A DNA stretch of 40,508 bases from CAIUVD01 sp044338255 (GCA_044338255.1 JBIILZ010000024.1:1-40508); one strand, 5' to 3'; shown: positions 30,293 through 40,091, numbered from the stretch's first letter. Notes: generated by a model from the letters alone, not told the origin. A program made the numbers and translations.

Positions 30293-32232
30293 CCACCAAC
30301 CGCACCAGCAAGCATCTGCCGGCGATTCCCGGTGCGCGTCCGCCCTTGCCGGTGGAGCCGGAAATCACCACCACAGCGCGCTCCGCTGCTGGTGGCCGGG
30401 CGCTCAATTATCTGATCTGGACGCTGATCGATCTGGGCGCGCTGTTGGTCGCCAACGGCCTGACCGCCGCCATCCTGCAGGTGCCGCCGATGTGGTCGTC
30501 GTGGATCACCCTGGTGGTGATGCTCGCGGCGCGTCTGGCGGTGTTCTGGTCGTATGGCGTGTACCGCGCCATGGTGCGTTTCACCGGCACGCATGCGCTG
30601 GTGGTCTTGGCCCTCGGCATCGTGCTCGGTACCGGCGCGGCCATGGGCTTCGATTCCCTGGTGGGCAACCATCAGTACGGGCCGGCTTTCCTTGCCTTGG
30701 AAGCGATCCTCGCCTTGTTCCTCTGCGGTGGCATCCGCCTCGGCACGCGGCTCGCGCTCGAATGGAGCCCCAATCGCGCCAAGCAGCGGGTGCTGATTTT
30801 CGGCGCCGGTTCGCTGGGCGAGCTGGTGCATCGCGAGATGACCCGCCTGGGGACCTTCCGCGTCGTTGGTTTCCTCGATGACGATCCTGGTCTGCTAGGC
30901 GCGGCGATCCACGGCGTGCCAGTTTACGGCGGGCGGGCGAGCCTCGCCGAGGTCGTCGCGCGGACCAAGCCCGATCTGCTGGTGGTGGGTATCCTGCATC
31001 TGCCGCCGGCGTCGGTGCGTGATCTCTTTTCGGCGTGCATGGACCTGAAGTTGCGGGTGATGATCGCCAAGGGCTTTACTTCGGCGTTCAGTCAAGATTT
31101 CCATCCCGAGCTGCGCAACCTCGCGCTCGAAGACTTACTCTCGCGGCCATCGCGCAATCTCGATCCCGAGCCGGTGCGCCGCGCCCTGCATGGCAAGCGC
31201 GTGCTGATCACCGGTGCCGGAGGTTCGATCGGCAGCGAGCTCTGTCATCAGATCGCCGCCATGCATCCGGCGACCCTCGTCCTCCTCGACCATTCCGAGT
31301 TCAATCTCTACGCCATCGACCTCGCCATCCGCGAGAAGTTTCCCTACCTCAAGGTCGAGGCGGTGCTCGACAACCTGCAGTCCCCGGCCGATCTGCAGCG
31401 CATCTTCGCCCGCCACACGCCGCAGGTGGTGTTCCACGCCGCGGCCTACAAGCACGTTCCACTGGTCGAGGACAACCCCGCGCGCGGGGTGCTGAACAAC
31501 ATCAACGGCTTCCGCAACCTGCTCACCGCCGCCGAGGCCAACAGCGTCGAGCGCCTGCTGCTGATCAGCACCGACAAGGCGGTGCGGCCGACCAATGTCA
31601 TGGGCGCGACCAAGCGCGTCTGCGAACTGCTGCTGCAGAACTTCCCCACGCGCACCACCAAGCTCTGCGCGGTGCGCTTCGGTAACGTCCTCGGTTCGAG
31701 CGGCAGCGTCATGCCGCGCTTCCTCGATCAGATTGCGCACGGCGGGCCGGTGACCGTCACCCATCCCGAGATCACGCGCTTTTTCATGCTCATCCCCGAG
31801 GCCGTCTCGCTGGTGCTGCAGGCCGGCTCGATGGCGGATCACGGCGAGATCTTCATCCTCGACATGGGCGAGCCGGTGAAGATCGCCGACATGGCAAGAC
31901 AGCTGATCTTCATGACCGGCCATCGTCCGGACGAAGACATCAAGATCAGCTTCACTGGCCTACGCCCAGGCGAGAAGCTCTACGAGGAGCTGATCATCGA
32001 CGACAAGGAAGGCGGCACCAACGTCGACGGCATCCTCATCGCGAAGCCGACGCCGATCCCCTATGACCAGCTCAAGAGCCGCGTCGATCAGCTGATCCTC
32101 GCCTGCCATGACGGCGATCGCCATCAGGTGGCCCTGGCGCTGAAGACTCTGGTTCCGGAGTGGACGCCGGGGGAGCGCTTCACGCGTGCGATGGTGACCC
32201 CGGCGGGGGGAATAATGGCTGAAACCACGTGA
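30289..32232 (+). CDS. membrane-bound UDP-GlcNAc 4,6-dehydratase, WbpM/PglF/CapD type
   Basis: A 647-residue protein. It has four N-terminal membrane segments (about 40-65, 72-92, 101-122, 133-157) and a CoA-binding-like Rossmann region with FGAGSLGE (171-178). The C-terminal dehydratase domain has GAGGSIGSE (309-317), FHAAAYKHVPLVEDNP, S427 in ISTDKAVRPTNVMGATKR and M438xxxK442. It converts UDP-GlcNAc to UDP-4-keto-6-deoxy sugar as the first step to QuiNAc, FucNAc or bacillosamine type residues. It is a second, longer dehydratase besides the soluble LegB-like one. The ATG overlaps the previous stop (ATGA). It closes the first coupled block; a 78-bp gap follows. Confidence 0.93.
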   Translation: MTTNRTSKHLPAIPGARPPLPVEPEITTTARSAAGGRALNYLIWTLIDLGALLVANGLTAAILQVPPMWSSWITLVVMLAARLAVFWSYGVYRAMVRFTGTHALVVLALGIVLGTGAAMGFDSLVGNHQYGPAFLALEAILALFLCGGIRLGTRLALEWSPNRAKQRVLIFGAGSLGELVHREMTRLGTFRVVGFLDDDPGLLGAAIHGVPVYGGRASLAEVVARTKPDLLVVGILHLPPASVRDLFSACMDLKLRVMIAKGFTSAFSQDFHPELRNLALEDLLSRPSRNLDPEPVRRALHGKRVLITGAGGSIGSELCHQIAAMHPATLVLLDHSEFNLYAIDLAIREKFPYLKVEAVLDNLQSPADLQRIFARHTPQVVFHAAAYKHVPLVEDNPARGVLNNINGFRNLLTAAEANSVERLLLISTDKAVRPTNVMGATKRVCELLLQNFPTRTTKLCAVRFGNVLGSSGSVMPRFLDQIAHGGPVTVTHPEITRFFMLIPEAVSLVLQAGSMADHGEIFILDMGEPVKIADMARQLIFMTGHRPDEDIKISFTGLRPGEKLYEELIIDDKEGGTNVDGILIAKPTPIPYDQLKSRVDQLILACHDGDRHQVALALKTLVPEWTPGERFTRAMVTPAGGIMAETT

Positions 32233-32310
32233 TGAAGACAGAGGTCTTTGTTCACTAAGTTGCAGTCTATGTACGGTAATTCATGGTTTTGGTAAAAAGG
32301 GATGTCAGGC

Positions 32311-34584
32311 ATGGGAGAATTAGTTGTAGTGGGTGCCGAAACTTCGGTTTCGGTGATCATCCCCTGCCGTAATGAGGTCGGCACCATCCGCCAGGTGCTC
32401 GATGATCTGCAGCTCCAGACTTGGCAGGGCAGCTATGAGGTGGTGATCGCTGATGGTGGTTCACGAGATGGCACCCGTGCCGTGCTCGATGACCTTGCGG
32501 CGACTCAGCCATTTCGCTTTCGTTTACAGGTGATCGACAATCCCGCTGGCGGCATCCCTAGCGGTCTGAATGCGGCCGTGCGTGCCAGTCGCGGACGTTT
32601 CATCGTGCGCGTCGATGGTCATTGCCGGGTGAGTCCCGAGTATGTTGCACGCATGGTGCATGCGCTGGCGGGCTGCGGACATGATGTGGTCGGACCACGC
32701 GTGTTGCAGATAGCGAATGGTTCAAGCTGGATGGCGGGAGCGATTGCAGCATTGCTCGGTTCATGGCTGGGTTCCGGAGGAACGCCTTCCCGTGGATCAT
32801 TGCCGCGTTCGGTGCGGGTGGCGCACACGGTCATGTCGTGCTATCGGCGTGAGGTCTGGGAATACCTTGGCGGCTATGACGAACTGCTGGCCAGCAATGA
32901 AGACTTCGATTTCGACTATCGGGCGACACGGGCAGGGGCCATCGTCGCCTCGTTGCCAGAGCCGACCTTCGCGTTGGTCTCGCGGTCGAACTTGAGCGAC
33001 CTGCTCCGCCAGCGCTGGCGATACGGGTGGTGGAAGGCGGCGGTGATCAGCAAATTCCCGCATTCGCTCCACCTGCGACAGCTGTTGCCGTTCATGTTTT
33101 TCACCTCGTTATTGCTGCTGCTGGTCGTGGGGGGACTGGTATTTCCCAAGGTCGGGCTGGTGGCCGGGGGCATGCTCGCCGTCTATGCTCTTGGTGGTTG
33201 GTATGGAGCGATATCCCCGGCGCTCCGGCGCCGTGATCTCAGTCTCGGTGCCCGGTGCGTCGCGCTCGTGCTCGCACCGGTCATCTTCACCGTGATCCAT
33301 GGTGGGTGGGCCGCCGGCCTAGCCTGCGGGCTGCTGCGTAATCGCTACTGCGGACCGAAGCCGGATCCGCTGTCGTCGGCCCTGATTCCGCGTTGCCGGA
33401 ATCTGAGCGGCCAGCCACGCGTGGCGGTGGTCCATGATTGGCTGGAAACCTGCGGCGGCAGTGAACAAGTGCTGGCCGAAATCATCCGTCTGGTGCCCGA
33501 TGCACGTCTGTTTTCCCTGGTCGATTTCCGTGATCAGGCCACGGATGCGCTGTTGCAGGGGCGCTTGGCCACGACCTCGCCACTGCAGAGCGTGCCTGGA
33601 GTACGGTGGTTCTTCCGTTGGCTGCTGCCGGTCATGCCTATGGCCATCGAGCAGCTCAACCTCAAGGATTTCGACGTCGTCATCAGCAGTAGCCACGCCG
33701 TCGCCAAGGGCGTCATCGTGCGGCCCTATGCGCGGCACATCTGCTATTGCCATTCGCCATTGCGCTATGCCTGGGATCAGCAGTTCGCCTACGACGGGCG
33801 CGGGGCTTTCGGACGTGGACCGCGACGTTGGATGATCCTGTGGTCGCTGCATGGGCTGCGGGTCTGGGATGTGAGTTCCAGTTCACGCGTTGATCGCTTC
33901 ATCGCCAATTCATCTTTCGTTGCCGAACGCATCGCCCGCTATTATCGCCGCGGCTCAGCAGTGATCCATCCACCGGTGCATATTTCCGAATTCCCCCTGC
34001 ATCAGCACAAGGGCAACGATTTCGTGGTGGTATCGAGACTGGTCCCCTACAAGCGGATCGACATCGTCATCGAGGCTTTCAACCACATGCCGCAACGCAC
34101 CCTGGTCGTGATCGGTGACGGTCCTGAGTCTGCTCGATTGAAGGCAATTTCAGGGCCTAATATCCGTTTCACGGGCTTCGTCTCACAACCGGAATTGGTG
34201 CGGCACATCGGCAGTGCCCGGGCATTCGTGTTCGCAGCCGAAGAGGACTTCGGTATCGCCATGGTCGAGGCCATGGCCTCGGGTACGCCGGTGATCGCCT
34301 ACGCCAGCGGCGGAAGCATTGATGTCGTGGTTGATGGAGTCACCGGCATCCTGGTCGCTCAGCAGACGTCGAAGGCCTTCGCCGCCGCAGTCGAGCGTTT
34401 CGAATCCATCCGGAATTCCTTTGACCTCAAGGCTATCCGCGCACATGCGCAACGTTTCGGCGCCGTGCATTTTCATCGCGCATTCCAGCAGGAATTGATG
34501 GCGCTGATGGCAACCAAGCAGGCGAGCGGAATGATGACACCGGTACTGCTGCCGGCGACGAGTTCAGATCAGGGTTCCATATGA
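32311..34584 (+). CDS. two-domain glycosyltransferase: GT2 (ExoA-like) fused to GT4
   Basis: About 757 residues. The GT2 part (about 11-230) has SVIIPCRNE, ADGGSRDGT, the metal region VRVDGHCRV (D102) and SNEDFDFDYR (E197-D198), as in ExoA-like transferases. Three membrane segments follow (about 257-279, 281-303, 316-342). The GT4 part (about 370-750) begins VAVVHDWLETCGGSEQV and has ICYCHSPLRYAWD, VVSRLVPYKRID, VIGDGPES and the E(x)7E motif in AEEDFGIAMVEAMASGTPVIAY. Each half matches a complete enzyme, so the protein may add two successive sugars. ATG at 32311 has AAGGG at good spacing; ATG at 32302 is too close to it. The 78 bp before it are AT-richer and may carry a promoter. It overlaps wbaP by ATGA. 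Confidence 0.87.
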   Translation: MGELVVVGAETSVSVIIPCRNEVGTIRQVLDDLQLQTWQGSYEVVIADGGSRDGTRAVLDDLAATQPFRFRLQVIDNPAGGIPSGLNAAVRASRGRFIVRVDGHCRVSPEYVARMVHALAGCGHDVVGPRVLQIANGSSWMAGAIAALLGSWLGSGGTPSRGSLPRSVRVAHTVMSCYRREVWEYLGGYDELLASNEDFDFDYRATRAGAIVASLPEPTFALVSRSNLSDLLRQRWRYGWWKAAVISKFPHSLHLRQLLPFMFFTSLLLLLVVGGLVFPKVGLVAGGMLAVYALGGWYGAISPALRRRDLSLGARCVALVLAPVIFTVIHGGWAAGLACGLLRNRYCGPKPDPLSSALIPRCRNLSGQPRVAVVHDWLETCGGSEQVLAEIIRLVPDARLFSLVDFRDQATDALLQGRLATTSPLQSVPGVRWFFRWLLPVMPMAIEQLNLKDFDVVISSSHAVAKGVIVRPYARHICYCHSPLRYAWDQQFAYDGRGAFGRGPRRWMILWSLHGLRVWDVSSSSRVDRFIANSSFVAERIARYYRRGSAVIHPPVHISEFPLHQHKGNDFVVVSRLVPYKRIDIVIEAFNHMPQRTLVVIGDGPESARLKAISGPNIRFTGFVSQPELVRHIGSARAFVFAAEEDFGIAMVEAMASGTPVIAYASGGSIDVVVDGVTGILVAQQTSKAFAAAVERFESIRNSFDLKAIRAHAQRFGAVHFHRAFQQELMALMATKQASGMMTPVLLPATSSDQGSI

Positions 34585-36080
34585 ATAGCAGCTCGGACCA
34601 ATCTCCTATGGTGCCCGTGATCGTGCCCGCGATCGTGCCCGCGTTGCCGGTAATGCCCGTCGATCTCGCGGCCGCCGTGGCCGTATCGCGGCCATTCCTG
34701 GTCAGCGGTCTCATCATTTTTGCCGATCTGTTGGGGATCACCGTCGCTGCCGCTGGCGCCATCGCTGTGCGCTGGCTAACGGGCGGATCATTCCGCCCGG
34801 ATCAGCTACTCGCCTGGTGGCCCTTGCCGATCCTGGTGATCTTGTTTGTGGCCCAGGCACGGGGATATGCGCGTACACCGCCGCATCCTGCCGAAGAGCT
34901 GCGACGATTGAGCACGGCGACGACCTTGGCCTTCGCGATGCTGGTGACGGCGACTTTTTTCCTGCGCAGTTTTGAGGCCTATTCGCGTGTCGCGGTCCTG
35001 GTCGCCTTGGGATTCTCGTGGATCACGGTGCCCACGGCCCGCGCGATCATGCGTGGTTGGGGTACGCGATATGCGTGGTGGGGCGTGCCGGTGGTGGTCC
35101 TCGGGGCGGGCATGACGGCGGAGGGCGTGATCCGCTCATTGCAGCGCTGGCCGTCACGTGGTCTGCGCCCCATCATGGCTCTCGATGACAACCCCATCAA
35201 GCAGGGTACGCAGATTTCAGGGATTCCTGTGGTCTGCCCATTGGAGCCGGCGGCGCTGGCGGCGGCACAGGCCGGCATCACCACGCTGCTGGTGGCAATG
35301 CCGGGTGCTCCGCCGGAGCGCGTACGCGCCCTATGGCGGCGACTTGGGCCGCACTTTCCATCCTTGCTGGTGGTACCGGGCCTGGGCGAGTTCGCGTCTT
35401 TATGGGTCGAGGCCAAGGACATTGGCGGCCAGGTGGCGTTGGAGCTGCGGCAGAGCCTGTTGCGCCCCAGTCGCCGCTTCCTGAAACGCACGCTCGATCT
35501 GACTCTTGTACTGTTGCTACTGATCGGTTTGTCGCCGTTGCTGTTGGGGTTGATGGTCCTGGTCTACGTGACCTCGCCGGGTCCGATTTTCTACGGTCAG
35601 CAGCGTCTCGGCCGCAACGCACGGACCTTCAAGGCTTGGAAATTCCGCACCATGCGCCGTGATGCCGATGCGCTTCTGGCGCGTCTGCTCGAGAGCGATC
35701 CCCGGCTGCGTGCCGAGTGGGATCGCGATCATAAGCTGCGCGTCGATCCACGCGTGACCACGATCGGCCGCTTCCTGCGCAAGACCTCGCTCGATGAGCT
35801 GCCCCAGTTGTGGAACGTGGTAAGCGGAGAGATGAGCCTGGTCGGTCCGCGACCGGTTACCCAGGGCGAGATCGGCAAATATGGCGAGCAGTGGGAACTC
35901 TATAAACGCGTCCGTCCGGGGATCACCGGGCAATGGCAGGTCTCCGGGAGGAACCACACGACCTACGAGGAGCGCGTCGCCTGGGATGCATTCTACGTCC
36001 ACAACTGGAGCCCGTGGCTGGATTTCGTGATCCTGGCGCGCACCGTGCAAACGGTGGTGCGGGGCGAGGGGGCGTATTGA
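34581..36080 (+). CDS. wbaP: polyprenyl-phosphate sugar-1-phosphate transferase (WbaP family)
   Basis: A 499-residue initiating glycosylphosphotransferase. An N-terminal membrane region has segments near 40-64, 80-93, 112-128 and 136-152. A cytoplasmic Rossmann-like part follows (VVVLGAGMTAEG, about 171-182). The C-terminal catalytic domain begins KRTLDLTLVLLLLIG (302-316), with WKFRTMRRDAD, the catalytic pair D405-E406 in TSLDELPQLWN, and MSLVGPRPV. It transfers a hexose 1-phosphate to undecaprenyl phosphate to start each repeat unit. Galactose or glucose is the usual substrate of this longer type; the choice cannot be read here. The N-terminus holds a short repeat (VPVIVPAIVPA). Confidence 0.92.
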   Translation: MNSSSDQSPMVPVIVPAIVPALPVMPVDLAAAVAVSRPFLVSGLIIFADLLGITVAAAGAIAVRWLTGGSFRPDQLLAWWPLPILVILFVAQARGYARTPPHPAEELRRLSTATTLAFAMLVTATFFLRSFEAYSRVAVLVALGFSWITVPTARAIMRGWGTRYAWWGVPVVVLGAGMTAEGVIRSLQRWPSRGLRPIMALDDNPIKQGTQISGIPVVCPLEPAALAAAQAGITTLLVAMPGAPPERVRALWRRLGPHFPSLLVVPGLGEFASLWVEAKDIGGQVALELRQSLLRPSRRFLKRTLDLTLVLLLLIGLSPLLLGLMVLVYVTSPGPIFYGQQRLGRNARTFKAWKFRTMRRDADALLARLLESDPRLRAEWDRDHKLRVDPRVTTIGRFLRKTSLDELPQLWNVVSGEMSLVGPRPVTQGEIGKYGEQWELYKRVRPGITGQWQVSGRNHTTYEERVAWDAFYVHNWSPWLDFVILARTVQTVVRGEGAY

Positions 36081-36106
36081 ACTCGTGCTCATGGCCGATT
36101 GATGCT

Positions 36107-36130
36107 ACCTCGCGAGTCTTGTTGCGAGGT
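36107..36130. other. hairpin in the wbaP-wzx intergenic gap
   Basis: ACCTCGC (36107-36113) and GCGAGGT (36124-36130) form a 7-bp stem with a 10-nt loop in a 106-bp gap, the largest break inside the last block. There is no T-tract. It might reduce read-through or stabilise the upstream message. Confidence 0.35.
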
Positions 36131-36186
36131 TCGTTAGGAAAGGGATTGAGTGGCGCTGGATTGGCAGCCTGGGTCGTCGTCGTTCG

Positions 36187-37623
36187 ATGAGGGTGCGGGC
36201 CTTGATTTCTCGCCTCGTCGGCTCTGGCCCGCTCTGGGTCTTTGCACGTTTTGCGATCTCCGGCTCCTTGATGCTGGCGTTCCAGCTCGGGGCCATGCGC
36301 ATCTATACACTTGCGGATATCGGCATCATCTCCGTCCTCATGGCGGTGGCGAGCCTCTGCGCCGCGGCTGCGGATCTCGGTGCCGGAGTCGCCGCCATCC
36401 ATCGTCAGCGGGCTATCGTTCAAGAGGAAGTGGCAGCGACCTGCGGTGTGCTGCTGACCGTGCTCATACCGCTGGTTGCCGGATTGTGGTGGTATGGGGA
36501 CGGCCAGGGGATCAGCGCCATGATCGCTTGTATCCTTCTGGTCACGCCGCTTCAGGCTGTGCGTATCCTGGCGGTCGCAGATGCTGATCGGCGCCTGGAT
36601 TTCAAGGTCGGAGCGACATTGGAAATCTGCGAATCGGCCCTCCTTTTTGGCGGTGCGATGATTCTGGGCGGACTCGGCGTCGGCGCCTGGGGATTCGTTC
36701 TGGCGGTGGTCATGCGCGCCTTGCTGGGGTGGTTGTGGACCCGGAATTTCCGCACCTGGAGCATGGTGCCACGCTGGTCGGCATGGACGGGGATGGTTCC
36801 CCTATGGGGGTATGGTCTGCGCTTCCATAGCGGCTCCATCCTCACCCTGGTGAGAGTCTTGGCAGGGCCGATCTTACTTGGATCGATGGCTGGGTTCAGC
36901 GCCGTGGGATTGGTCGATCGTGCCGTCTTCATCGCCGGAGCGCCGCTCCTGTTCCTTGGGATGGCGCTGAATCGCATCTTGTTTCCGCTCTTGGTGACGC
37001 GCACCGATGATGCGCAGCGGACTGTGTTCGAGCGCAGTTTATGGATGAGTGCGGCGCTGGATAAGCTGGCATTTCTGGCGATCCTGCTGTTGATCGGTCC
37101 CCTCTGCGAACGATTCCTCTCGTCGTCCTATGTTGCCTTGCCGTCGCTGGTGTGGGTTGCCACCATCCCCGGAATGGTGCTGGGTTCATTTGGATGCTTG
37201 GTGTGGCCGTTGTTTTCAAGCAAGGGACGTACAGACCTGACACTCCTTCTGCAGGCCGTGAGCGCGGGTATTTCCTGGCTGCTGATGCCGCCCCTGGTCT
37301 CGTACTTCGGGCTGTGGGGAGCCATGGCGGTCAATCTCGCGTTGTGGCTGCCGACCTTCATCCCCTATCTGCTAGTGAAGCGGCTCCTGCCGGGGGTGCG
37401 TATCATGACGCCCTTGATCATGACTTCAGTGGCTTGTGGGGTGGCGTTGATGGGAGCGCTGGGCTTGCGTTGGGCTTGTTCCCCGGGTTTGTCGGGCACC
37501 ATCGCGATCGTCAGCGGGGCGATGGGCATTTATGGGGTGATCCTAATGTGGATGGCTCCGGTCGAACGGGGTTTCCTCTTTGCGCGCTTGCGTGCGTCAT
37601 TGAAAGTCGAGCATGCTCAGTGA
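36187..37623 (+). CDS. wzx: polysaccharide flippase, Wzx/MATE-like
   Basis: A 478-residue hydrophobic protein with about twelve to fourteen membrane helices, in the layout of O-antigen and exopolysaccharide flippases (oligosaccharidyl-lipid/MATE superfamily). Typical features are the charged first segment, the early FARFAISGSLMLAFQLGAMRIYT helix pair and the VGLVDRAVFIAGAPL helix about the middle. It should move lipid-linked repeat units across the inner membrane. Sequence in this family is poorly conserved, so substrate and exact subgroup are unknown. The ATG at 36187 has no clear ribosome site. It overlaps the following gene by 11 bp. Confidence 0.85.
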   Translation: MRVRALISRLVGSGPLWVFARFAISGSLMLAFQLGAMRIYTLADIGIISVLMAVASLCAAAADLGAGVAAIHRQRAIVQEEVAATCGVLLTVLIPLVAGLWWYGDGQGISAMIACILLVTPLQAVRILAVADADRRLDFKVGATLEICESALLFGGAMILGGLGVGAWGFVLAVVMRALLGWLWTRNFRTWSMVPRWSAWTGMVPLWGYGLRFHSGSILTLVRVLAGPILLGSMAGFSAVGLVDRAVFIAGAPLLFLGMALNRILFPLLVTRTDDAQRTVFERSLWMSAALDKLAFLAILLLIGPLCERFLSSSYVALPSLVWVATIPGMVLGSFGCLVWPLFSSKGRTDLTLLLQAVSAGISWLLMPPLVSYFGLWGAMAVNLALWLPTFIPYLLVKRLLPGVRIMTPLIMTSVACGVALMGALGLRWACSPGLSGTIAIVSGAMGIYGVILMWMAPVERGFLFARLRASLKVEHAQ

Positions 37624-39289
37624 ACGTGTGACAGTGGTGATTCCGACCAAGAATGAACAGGCCCGGCTGCCCCTGGTCATCGAAAACTTCGCTGGCCGCT
37701 TCGCGCTCATGGTGAGCGACAACCACAGTACAGATGGCACTCTTGAGATCGCGCACAAGGCCTGCATCCCGGCGATAACCTTGGATCACCCTGGTTATTA
37801 TGAGAATGACCAAGTGATGCCGATCCTGTGGTCCGCGGTGCATACCGACTATATGATCATCGCCGGGTGTGCTGAATTCTTTCCTCCTGCGTTACTTCAG
37901 CGTCTGGCCGAAATCGCCAATTCCGGCAGCCATGATGTGGTCTACATCAAGCGCTATTCCATGTCCTATGGACAATTGATCCCGCTTTCGGCCTCGCCGG
38001 AAGTGTATCAACGTGGAGAATTGCGCATGTACCGTCGTGGTGCGGTCGATTTTTCGGAAACCGTCATTCATGGTTCAGGGGGGCGGGCGACGGTTGCCCC
38101 CGAGCGACAGTGCACATTGGGCCAGGACATGCAGACGGCGATCATCCAGTTCCGGGATTATGATTCCTCACACAATGAATTGCAAAATAATCGCTATAAC
38201 AACCTGTGGGCCGAGCAGCGTTTCAACCGCGGTGAGCGTTTTGGTCTCATCGGCACTGGTATCGATTGCGCCATCGGATTCGGTTCATGCTACATCCGCC
38301 ATGGAGCCTGGCGGCATGGTGTCGGTGGTTTGATCATCGCCTTGCAGCGGGGAATCATGACCTATCAGGTGCACTCGCGGCTTTGGGAAATGGAACACGG
38401 CGTCCTCAAGGCCGAGGTCGGCAAAGTCCATGCCACTCTTCGCCGCGAGGCCTTGGATGCGGCATCTTCTTCGGCATCTTCTTCGGCATCAGCCGGCATG
38501 GGACGGCTTGCGGACATGCGCAAGCGGCTTCAGGAAGACAGTCTCCTCGATTATCGCGGGTGGTGTGCCATCGCCTTGACGCTTGTAGCCTTGCCATGGA
38601 TGGATGCATCTTCTGGCGCCCTCGCCCATGCCGTGCCGGTGGTAATCGTGCTGGCTTTGGCCTTAGCCGGCTATCGACGCCTGGGAACCAGGCTGCATAT
38701 ACCGTGGTCGGCGGGTATTGGTTTCGGTCTGGCGATGATTGCCGGCAATCTGGGTGGTAGAGAGGTGTCTTTGGTCACCTGCTTCGTGGCATTGATGACC
38801 TTGGCCGCCCTGATGTGGCTTGGACCACTGCTGCAAACGCCCCCTGCACGGATCGCACTCGCGGTCTTGCTGAGTGTGGTAGGTGCATTCCTGACGCTCA
38901 TATCGCTGAGCATCCTGCCGACATCGGCTCAGGCGACGACGGCATATGCAACCGTCATCAGCGCCCTGTTGGCGGGAGTGGTGGTCCGTCTGCTGGCCTC
39001 ATCGGTACAGACGCGCGAACTCCGCCTGCGTCTGGCGCTGGCCATGCTGGGGATCGTACTCAGTGAGATGTCGATCTTCCGGATGGTGCCCATGGCGGTA
39101 TTCGAATTTAACGCGCTTGTCATCGTGGGCGTGGCCCTATTCGGAGCGCTTCTGCGGTGGGATGCCATCGCCATCGGCGCCTTGGCGGGAATGATCATGA
39201 TCGTCTCGTTTCCAGGCCCGTGGATGGGCGCAATCCCTCTATGCGGAGTGCTGGCCCTGCTTCTTCCCAATGTTAGCAGGAAGTGCTGA
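37613..39289 (+). CDS. GT2-like glycosyltransferase fused to a C-terminal multi-membrane domain
   Basis: A 558-residue protein. The N-terminal part begins VTVVIPTKNEQARLPLVIENF and has SDNHSTDGT, a GT2-type start, but the usual DxD site reads IIAGCAEFF, so the metal site is unclear. Residues about 283-292 are a Ser/Ala linker from a 12-bp repeat. Residues about 315-555 form about nine or ten membrane helices with few charged loops. The membrane part was not recognised. Because no separate Wzy polymerase is seen, it is a candidate for polymerisation or acceptor handling (inference). It overlaps the wzx end by 11 bp and lies 4 bp before the last glycosyltransferase. Confidence 0.75.
   Translation: MLSERVTVVIPTKNEQARLPLVIENFAGRFALMVSDNHSTDGTLEIAHKACIPAITLDHPGYYENDQVMPILWSAVHTDYMIIAGCAEFFPPALLQRLAEIANSGSHDVVYIKRYSMSYGQLIPLSASPEVYQRGELRMYRRGAVDFSETVIHGSGGRATVAPERQCTLGQDMQTAIIQFRDYDSSHNELQNNRYNNLWAEQRFNRGERFGLIGTGIDCAIGFGSCYIRHGAWRHGVGGLIIALQRGIMTYQVHSRLWEMEHGVLKAEVGKVHATLRREALDAASSSASSSASAGMGRLADMRKRLQEDSLLDYRGWCAIALTLVALPWMDASSGALAHAVPVVIVLALALAGYRRLGTRLHIPWSAGIGFGLAMIAGNLGGREVSLVTCFVALMTLAALMWLGPLLQTPPARIALAVLLSVVGAFLTLISLSILPTSAQATTAYATVISALLAGVVVRLLASSVQTRELRLRLALAMLGIVLSEMSIFRMVPMAVFEFNALVIVGVALFGALLRWDAIAIGALAGMIMIVSFPGPWMGAIPLCGVLALLLPNVSRKC
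38461..38490. repeat. 12-bp in-frame repeat at the GT2/membrane-domain hinge
   Basis: Two and a half copies of GGCATCTTCTTC encode Ser/Ala-rich residues in the linker between the catalytic and membrane parts of the gene. Confidence 0.8.
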
Positions 39290-39293
39290 GCTG

Positions 39294-40091
39294 ATGCCTG
39301 TGATCGCTGTTCCTTTGCTTTCGGTCATAACCATCAACCGGAATACGGGCACGACGGCCACAGGTACATTGCGGTCGTTGCGAATCCAGACCGAGCCATT
39401 CACCTGGGTGGTCATCGACGGCGCCTCAAGTGATCAGTCGGGAGAATTGCTGCGCGCCGGATTGCGACCCGGAGATGTGTATCTCAGCGAAAGGGATCAC
39501 GGTATTGCCGACGCATTCAACAAGGGCATCGCTCTGGCACCGGGACGGGCCCTTGTTTTCCTGAATGCCGGTGACGAGTTCGTCGACGACCAAGCCTTGT
39601 CGCGTCTGGCCGCCGCGTGGCAGGAAGGCGCGGCGCCATGGGTTACCGGGGGAGCTCATGTGTCGACCGGGGAAGGGCGATTCCTGTATGCGCGCTGCCC
39701 GAGAGCTGATGCGGAGGTGAAGGATCTCCTGAAGAACGGATGTCGGATTTGGCATGCAGCGACCTTGATCGATCGTTCGCTTCTGACCCGCCATGGGGCT
39801 TTTGATACGACGTTTAAGATCGCCATGGACTATGAATTGTGGCTCCGTTTCTATGCTCATGGGGTGGTTCCCCGATTGGTCGAGACGCCAATTTGCACTT
39901 TTCATTTGGGAGGTATTTCCTCACGATTGGGATCGCGTTTAAAGGAGGACCGTATTGCCCGGCGATTGCATCGGATGCAGAATTCGTGGTTTACGGAGAT
40001 GAGGCTGGGAATGATTGTGCGCCTCAAGACCTGGTTGCTTCCGATTTCGAGCGCATCTCTTTATAAGCTCAAGGAACGTCTGGGCTGGTGA
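39294..40091 (+). CDS. GT2 family glycosyltransferase (WcaA/WcaE-like)
   Basis: A 265-residue GT-A fold transferase with no membrane segment. It has LSVITINRNTG, VVIDGASSDQS, the characteristic SERDHGIADAFNKGI (as in EPDxGIYDAMNKGI of the group) and FLNAGDEF. IWHAATLIDRSLL and AMDYELWLRF carry the acceptor and base region. Such enzymes add a single sugar to the growing lipid-linked unit. The ATG at 39294 follows the previous stop by 4 bp, with AGGA about 10 nt upstream. It is the last gene of the polysaccharide locus in this window. Confidence 0.88.
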   Translation: MPVIAVPLLSVITINRNTGTTATGTLRSLRIQTEPFTWVVIDGASSDQSGELLRAGLRPGDVYLSERDHGIADAFNKGIALAPGRALVFLNAGDEFVDDQALSRLAAAWQEGAAPWVTGGAHVSTGEGRFLYARCPRADAEVKDLLKNGCRIWHAATLIDRSLLTRHGAFDTTFKIAMDYELWLRFYAHGVVPRLVETPICTFHLGGISSRLGSRLKEDRIARRLHRMQNSWFTEMRLGMIVRLKTWLLPISSASLYKLKERLGW

